Program-made: the position numbers and the translations under genes
Part shown: positions 5,841 to 9,608 of the stretch, in pieces
Layout of the letters: each line of letters starts with the position of its first letter
How positions within the stretch are numbered: position 1 is the first letter of the stretch
The notes under the pieces: generated by a model
What the model was told of the DNA's origin: nothing
Database searches by the model: none
The model's input: only the letters and a program-made list of their open reading frames with translations
From: Trebonia sp036509215
GTDB taxonomy: Bacteria > Actinomycetota > Actinomycetes > Streptosporangiales > Streptosporangiaceae
Length of the DNA stretch: 9,608 bases
Reading direction: 5' to 3'
Assembly: GCA_036509215.1 (NCBI GenBank)
Contig: DATCGA010000634.1
Location: 1-9,608, forward strand

Positions 5841-6710
5841 CTACAGCTCCGGGACGTACGAGTTGAACCAGTGGTCCTTGAGCCAGATGATCGCCGCGGT
5901 CCACGCGCCGGTTACCTCGAGCAGGCCGACGATCACCAGCAGCACGCCGCCGATCCTGCTGACCATCCGCGCGTTCCGCTTGAAGAACCCGAGGACCCCC
6001 ACCATCCGCTGGAAGATCGCCGCGACCAGGATGAACGGGATGCCGAGGCCGAGGCCGTAGATGAAGCACAGGAACGCGCCCCGCGCGGCCGTGCCCGACT
6101 GGGCGGACAGGATCGTCACCGCGCCGAGCGTAGGGCCGATGCAGGGCGTCCAGCCGACGCCGAACATGACGCCGAGCAGCGGCGCCCCCGCCAGGCCGGC
6201 CCGCGGCGTTACCGATGGCTTGAAGATCCGCCCCGCGAACATGAACCGGTCGAACGCGCCGAAGAACAGCAGGCCGAGCAGGATCGTCACCGCGCCGAGG
6301 ACCTGGGTGATCCCGTCCGTGTGCGTCTTGAGCAGCTCCCCGACCCCGCCCGCGGCGAGGCCGATCAGCGAGAACACGGCCGAGAAGCCGAGGACGAACA
6401 GCATCGCCCCCGCGACCGCCCGGCCACGGGCCGGATTAGCCGGCGCGGCCGCCGAGGTTCTGGCGCGGGTGGTGACCCCGCCGGCCGCCCCGGCTTCCTC
6501 CGCGCTCAGATCAATGTCAGCGTCGGCGGTGGCGACCGCCGCCCCGCCGTCCGCGCTCGCGTCGGCGCCGGACATCCCGGTGATGTACGCCAGGTACCCG
6601 GGCACCAGCGGCAGGCAGCACGGGGACAGGAACGTGACCGCGCCCGCCGCCGCCGCGACCGGGATGGCCAGCAGCAGCGGCCCGGACGAGACCAGGCTGG
6701 CCGTGCTCAT
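5841..6710 (-). CDS. ccdA: Cytochrome c biogenesis / thiol-disulfide transport membrane protein, CcdA (DsbD) family
   Basis: CcdA-type proteins carry reducing equivalents from cytoplasmic thioredoxin across the membrane to extracytoplasmic thiol proteins such as ResA/CcsX, for haem attachment to cytochrome c or for disulfide repair. The 289-residue product has about six membrane helices. The two reactive sites are visible: FLSPCCLPLVPGYL in helix 1 (Cys31, Cys32) and GVGWTPCIGPTLG (Cys190) in helix 4. Residues 47-98 form an unusually long Ala/Asp/Glu-rich hydrophilic loop between the first two helices; similar loops occur in actinobacteria. The start ATG 6710 has GGAG about 8 bases upstream and overlaps the stop of a 14-codon ORF (ATGA). 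An open frame continues far upstream, but there it lies opposite the glycosyltransferase gene and is not coding. No thioredoxin-like or ResB/ResC partner gene lies in the window, so a specific role in cytochrome c assembly is not shown. Confidence 0.92.
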   Translation of the reverse strand: MSTASLVSSGPLLLAIPVAAAAGAVTFLSPCCLPLVPGYLAYITGMSGADASADGGAAVATADADIDLSAEEAGAAGGVTTRARTSAAAPANPARGRAVAGAMLFVLGFSAVFSLIGLAAGGVGELLKTHTDGITQVLGAVTILLGLLFFGAFDRFMFAGRIFKPSVTPRAGLAGAPLLGVMFGVGWTPCIGPTLGAVTILSAQSGTAARGAFLCFIYGLGLGIPFILVAAIFQRMVGVLGFFKRNARMVSRIGGVLLVIVGLLEVTGAWTAAIIWLKDHWFNSYVPEL

Positions 6711-6751
6711 GCCTGCTCCGGCTCGGTCTGCACCTCGGTCAGCGTTGGCAT
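6707..6751 (-). CDS. Possible 14-residue leader ORF overlapping the ccdA start
   Basis: ATG 6751 opens MPTLTEVQTEPEQA and stops at TGA 6709-6707, which overlaps the ATG of the ccdA-like gene by four bases (ATGA). CATACT lies 7 bases before this ATG, so a leaderless transcript could begin here and couple into ccdA. The peptide has no recognisable family and could be chance. Confidence 0.25.
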   Translation of the reverse strand: MPTLTEVQTEPEQA

Positions 6752-6808
6752 GGTTCCCAGTATGGCGGAGAGTGGGTGATGCCCGACTAGCGCGGGCCCC
6801 TGACCCGA

Positions 6809-6814
6809 TATCGT
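6809..6814 (+). promoter_or_regulatory. Likely -10 element of the leaderless GT87 gene
   Basis: TATCGT fits TANNNT and ends 7 bases before GTG 6822, so the message would start at or beside the start codon. No ribosome-binding sequence precedes the GTG. No clear -35 is visible. It lies in the 70-base gap divergent from the possible ccdA leader. Confidence 0.38.
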
Positions 6815-6821
6815 TACCCGT

Positions 6822-8273
6822 GTGAATTCGGTGGATAGCACATCTCAGGGCAAAAGTAAAGGCAACCTTAAGGCTTCTGCCTCCTTGCCCGGCACGCGGC
6901 TCGTCTGGGCCGGTGCTGTCGCCTTTTTCCTCATCATCGTCAGCTGGGCGCTCTACGCGGCCCTGAGCGGCAAGAACGGGGCCCTTCAGGAGGTCGACCT
7001 CAAGGTCTACTGGGACGGCGGGCTGATCGTCCGGCACGTGGCGCCGTACTACAACCCCCACTACTACGACCCGCTCTACGGCTGGGGCGGGACCGGCAAG
7101 CTGGCGCTGAAGTTCACCTACACCCCGTTCGCCGCGATCGCGTTCGCGCTGATCTCGTTCATCCCGCTGACGGCGCTGTACTCGATCTCGGTCGTGGTGA
7201 ACATGATCACATTCACCGCCGCGATCTGGTTCACCTGCTACGGCCTCGGCTACCGCGACCGGCGGGTCCGGCTCGGCGCGACCCTGCTCGCGGCGGCGGC
7301 GACCTTCTGGCTCCAGCCGGTGGTGCGGACCATCTACCTCGGCCAGATCAACCTGATCCTGATGGCCGCGATCATGTGGGACCTGACCCAGCCCTCCTAC
7401 ACCAAGAACGGCAAGTACCGCTGGTGGAAGGGCGTGGCCACCGGGGTCGCGGCCGGCATCAAGCTCACGCCGCTCATCTTCGTCCCGTACCTGCTGGTCA
7501 CCAGGAAGTGGCGGGAGGCGGCCGGGTGCGTGGGCGGCTTCCTCGGCACGGTCGTCGTCGGGTTCATCGTCCTGCCGCACGACTCGTCCAAGTGGTGGCT
7601 GCACGGCATGGTCATCTCCGACGGGAACCGGACCGGGTTCGCCGGCTGGGCCGGCGACCAGTCGCTGCACGGGCTCATCACCCGGCTGACCGGATCGATC
7701 GCCGGCGCCCAGACCACCTGGATCATCGCCTGCGTGCTCGCGGTCATCGGCGGCATCGCCGCCGCCTACCTGCTCGACCGGGCCGGCTACCGCGTGCCCG
7801 CGATCCTGGTCACCGCGCTGACCGGGCTGCTGGTCTCGCCGATCTCGTGGGACCACCACTGGGTCTGGATCGCCCTCGGCATCGCCGCCGCCGCCCACTA
7901 CGCGATCGACGCGTGGCGGCGCGGGGCCAAGGGCGTGGCCGGCTGGCTCTGGGCGGCGGCGGCCGGGATGGTCTTCATCTACTACGCCTGGCCGGACGCG
8001 ATCTTCACCCACGTGCGGAACCTCGGAAACTTCTCCCTCGGCCTGCTCTGGCTGCAGAAGAACACCAACCCGCTGCTGTTCCAGAACTACGGTGACCAGC
8101 CCTGGTACGTGGAGTACCACTGGCACGGGTTCCAGCTCATCTGGGGCAACGCCTACATCCTCGGCGGCATGGCCCTGCTGCTGTTCCTGCTCGCCATCGC
8201 CTTCCGGCTCAGGAAGGCCGCGCCCGCGCCGGAGATCTCACCGCAGCCGTCCGTCCCCGCCGCCGTCAAGTAA
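6822..8273 (+). CDS. GT87-family polytopic glycosyltransferase (DUF2029, alpha-1,2-mannosyltransferase-like)
   Basis: This 483-residue integral membrane protein belongs to the GT-C fold enzymes that use polyprenyl-phosphate mannose on the outer face of the membrane; mycobacterial PimE and Rv2181 are family members. A polar N-terminus of about 25 residues is followed by helix 1 (residues 28-49). Next comes the first extracytoplasmic loop with EVDLKVYWDGG, where Asp59 is the expected catalytic base. Other family marks are LGQINLILM (173-181), GIKLTPLIFVPYLL (212-225), and SPISWDHHWVW (339-349). About ten or eleven hydrophobic segments can be counted, and the tail is Pro/Ala-rich. Likely products are mannosylated phosphatidylinositol, lipomannan-like or other envelope glycans, but the acceptor cannot be read from sequence. 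GTG 6822 is chosen because TATCGT lies 7 bases upstream. The gene stands alone, divergent from ccdA and convergent with the HAD gene. Confidence 0.9.
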   Translation: MNSVDSTSQGKSKGNLKASASLPGTRLVWAGAVAFFLIIVSWALYAALSGKNGALQEVDLKVYWDGGLIVRHVAPYYNPHYYDPLYGWGGTGKLALKFTYTPFAAIAFALISFIPLTALYSISVVVNMITFTAAIWFTCYGLGYRDRRVRLGATLLAAAATFWLQPVVRTIYLGQINLILMAAIMWDLTQPSYTKNGKYRWWKGVATGVAAGIKLTPLIFVPYLLVTRKWREAAGCVGGFLGTVVVGFIVLPHDSSKWWLHGMVISDGNRTGFAGWAGDQSLHGLITRLTGSIAGAQTTWIIACVLAVIGGIAAAYLLDRAGYRVPAILVTALTGLLVSPISWDHHWVWIALGIAAAAHYAIDAWRRGAKGVAGWLWAAAAGMVFIYYAWPDAIFTHVRNLGNFSLGLLWLQKNTNPLLFQNYGDQPWYVEYHWHGFQLIWGNAYILGGMALLLFLLAIAFRLRKAAPAPEISPQPSVPAAVK

Positions 8274-8284
8274 TGCCGTCAAGT
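8262..8284 (+). repeat. Short direct repeat over the GT87 stop codon
   Basis: GCCGTCAAGT occurs at 8262-8271 and again at 8275-8284, a period of 13. The first copy encodes the final A-V-K and leads into TAA; the second is followed by GA, which would give TGA. It looks like a small slippage duplication with no clear function. Confidence 0.5.
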
Positions 8285-8304
8285 GAGGCCGTCACGCAGT
8301 CCCG

Positions 8305-8832
8305 CTACGGCTGCCGCTGCCCGAACAGCACCGGGCGGACGACCCGGCCCCAGCGGTGCATGAGCCGGGGCCCGATCGGCACATGGCCGTACGGCGGGTC
8401 GTAGTGCAGGAACAGGTAGCCAAGCCGATACGCGAGTATCCCGTCGGTCGGTAGCTGGTCGCCGATCACGGCCCCCGGCCGGGGAAGGTCGCGGTACGGC
8501 GCCATCCGCAGCGGCTTGGCCGCCGAGGTCACATACTCGACCCGCAACCCGACCAAGCCGACCAAGCCGTCCGCGCCGACCTCCCCGCCCGGGCCGGCCG
8601 GAAGCGCGGACGGCCGCCGCGACGAGTTGGTCGAGAAGACCACCGCCCGCACCGACGGGAGCGTCCCGGCGTGACCGAGAATCTCCGCCACGCCGCGATC
8701 GAGCCCCTGCTGGCCGCCGTTCCAGGGCGCCACCAGCGGCTCGATGTCGAAGATCAGCGTCGCCAGCGCCAGCTCGCCCACCCGCGCGAACAGCTCGGCC
8801 AGGCTCGTCACCCGCTCGTAAGCGCCGGTCAC
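8305..8832 (-). CDS. HAD superfamily IIIA (YqeG-like) phosphatase
   Basis: The 175-residue product has the four HAD motifs in order. Motif I is LATLIFDIEPLVAPWN (Asp29 as nucleophile), motif II FSTNSS (Ser67/Thr68), motif III SAAKPLR (Lys106) and motif IV VIGDQLPTD (Asp125, Asp130). The GDQxxTD and KPxR features, the small size and the lack of a large cap match the YqeG/Gep4 group, which includes phosphatidylglycerophosphate phosphatases. Motif I is unusual: the general acid Asp two residues after the nucleophile is Glu31, so activity may be changed. The start GTG (8832-8830) overlaps the kinase stop by GTGA, and GGGAGG lies about 11 bases upstream. The same frame stays open back to 8991 inside the kinase gene, which matters for the 20-bp duplication there. 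A lipid substrate would fit the kinase neighbour but is inference. Confidence 0.8.
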   Translation of the reverse strand: MTGAYERVTSLAELFARVGELALATLIFDIEPLVAPWNGGQQGLDRGVAEILGHAGTLPSVRAVVFSTNSSRRPSALPAGPGGEVGADGLVGLVGLRVEYVTSAAKPLRMAPYRDLPRPGAVIGDQLPTDGILAYRLGYLFLHYDPPYGHVPIGPRLMHRWGRVVRPVLFGQRQP

Positions 8833-9608
8833 CCCGGCACCGCCTCCCCGCCAGAACGGCCACGACCCTGCCAGAACGGCCACGACGCCAGCCGCCGCAG
8901 CCGCGCGAAGTTCACCGGCGGCTCGGGCGGCGTGGCGCCGGGCCGGTCGCGCGGCACCCGCACCCGCAGCGCCCCCGGGCGGATGCTGCACACCACCGGC
9001 GAGGGCAGCGACATCGCCTCCCCGTCGACGCCGACCGGGATCCGGGGCGTGTCCGAGGTCACCGTCACCACCGTCGCGGTCAGCACGGTCAGGCCGCCGG
9101 AACGGCTGCCGCGCAGCAGCCGGACCGCCTCGTTGGCGGTACTCACGGTCACGCCGACCACGCCAAGCACCCCGCCGTCGAGCCGCACCCGGCGGTTCAG
9201 CCCGGCCACGTCGGCGCTGCCGTACCGGTTGTTGGAGACCAGCAGCGCCTGCGGCGCGATGATCTCCGCGTCGTCCGCCCGCGCCTCCAGCCGGGCGCCG
9301 CGCTGCCCCTGGAGCAGGTTCGGCAGCACGTCGAGCGTGGTGCCGAGCTTGTCGCCGCGATAGGCCGGGGTCTCCACGATCTCCGCGTAGGCGCCGAACG
9401 AGGCGTTGTTCACGAACACCTGGCCGCCGATCACGCCGAGGTCAACCCGCAGGTCAACCCCGTCCGACAGGGCCGCCAGGCAGGTCGCTGGGTCATCCCG
9501 GTCGAGCCCGAGGTCGAGCGCGAAGTGATTGCGGGTCCCGGCCGTGATCACCACGAACGGCAGCCCGTGCTCGGCCGCGACCTCGGCCACCAGCGCCTGG
9601 GTGCCGTC
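8829..9608 (-). CDS. Diacylglycerol kinase / lipid kinase family protein (partial, N-terminus outside window)
   Basis: The visible 259 residues begin at GDGT, the glycine-rich nucleotide loop of the DAGK/sphingosine-kinase catalytic fold (usual form GGDGT). They continue with VITAGTRNHFALDLGL, the counterpart of the family's GTGNDFA motif, with His replacing the usual Asp. A GxxVDLG strand follows (DLRVDLGVIGG), then FVNNASFGAYAEIVE, and a beta-rich C-terminal domain ending in VCSIRPGALRVRVP. Such enzymes phosphorylate diacylglycerol or related lipids at the membrane using ATP. The last residues (SWPFWQGRGRSGGEAVPG) come from a 20-bp tandem duplication read in two frames, so the C-terminus is probably not ancestral. 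The stop overlaps the start of the HAD phosphatase gene, and the two are very likely translated together. About the first quarter to third of the protein lies beyond the right edge. Confidence 0.88.
   Translation of the reverse strand, partial: DGTQALVAEVAAEHGLPFVVITAGTRNHFALDLGLDRDDPATCLAALSDGVDLRVDLGVIGGQVFVNNASFGAYAEIVETPAYRGDKLGTTLDVLPNLLQGQRGARLEARADDAEIIAPQALLVSNNRYGSADVAGLNRRVRLDGGVLGVVGVTVSTANEAVRLLRGSRSGGLTVLTATVVTVTSDTPRIPVGVDGEAMSLPSPVVCSIRPGALRVRVPRDRPGATPPEPPVNFARLRRLASWPFWQGRGRSGGEAVPG
8847..8886 (-). repeat. 20-bp tandem duplication at the kinase/phosphatase junction
   Basis: On the minus strand GTCGTGGCCGTTCTGGCAGG (8886-8867) is followed directly by GTCGTGGCCGTTCTGGCGGG (8866-8847), 19 of 20 bases identical. 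Because 20 is not a multiple of three, the second copy is read in a different frame. It leads the kinase to stop at 8831-8829, on top of the phosphatase start. Confidence 0.9.

Noticed and set aside
5841..8126. A 761-codon minus-strand open frame that includes ccdA
   Set aside because: Only the part from ATG 6710 has CcdA character. The upstream part is a charge-rich Arg/Asp/Gly/Val antisense of the GT87 gene and has no domain.
8548..8568. GACCAAGCC tandem repeat within the HAD gene
   Set aside because: It is a 9-bp in-frame repeat encoding Gly-Leu-Val in a variable loop, which is common in GC-rich coding sequence.
8279..8863. A second minus-strand open frame overlapping the HAD phosphatase
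   Set aside because: It is strongly Arg/Gly/Ala-biased and lacks motifs. The frame ending at 8305 holds all four HAD motifs.

Overview
The window looks like chromosome from a high-GC actinomycete. Most genes have G or C at third codon positions, GTG starts are common, and several genes seem to be read from leaderless transcripts. The mix of families (ThyX, a GT87 mannosyltransferase, a CcdA with a long alanine-rich loop, and a GH43 xylosidase) fits a soil actinobacterium, but I cannot name a genus. I see no RNA gene, CRISPR array, insertion sequence or prophage.

Layout, left to right. Positions 3-227 hold the tail of an NAD-dependent epimerase, followed by a HEAT-repeat protein (287-1117). 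Converging on it from the minus strand is a GH43 beta-xylosidase (1131-2618). Its first canonical start codon lies inside the conserved catalytic domain. Between it and the next gene is a symmetric pair of promoter-like elements at 2719-2749. Next comes a zincin-like secreted-type protein carrying two 50-residue lectin/propeller-like repeats. It is split by an apparent one-base frameshift into 2785-3096 and about 3058-4081, and its middle is AT-richer than its neighbours. ThyX follows (4134-4889), then a doubtful 42-residue ORF whose stop overlaps the start of a PuuD-like class I glutamine amidotransferase fold protein (5050-5817). That protein has lost its nucleophilic cysteine.

A GC-rich hairpin at 5808-5840 separates it from the convergent ccdA-like gene (5841-6710, minus). 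A 14-codon ORF overlaps the start of ccdA by ATGA. The GT87 membrane glycosyltransferase (6822-8273) is divergent from ccdA. The right end holds a minus-strand pair: a diacylglycerol/lipid kinase that runs off the window (8829-9608) and a HAD IIIA (YqeG-like) phosphatase (8305-8832). They overlap by GTGA, and a 20-bp tandem duplication sits next to the join.

The genes do not form one pathway. Envelope and lipid functions dominate the right half (CcdA thiol transport, GT87 mannosyl transfer, lipid kinase and phosphatase). The left half is a mixture of carbohydrate hydrolysis, a degraded metalloprotease-like gene and nucleotide metabolism. The most informative observations are broken or altered key elements: the frameshifted zincin gene, the Cys-less amidotransferase fold, the HAD protein with Glu in place of the second motif I Asp, the GH43 start problem and the kinase/phosphatase junction duplication.
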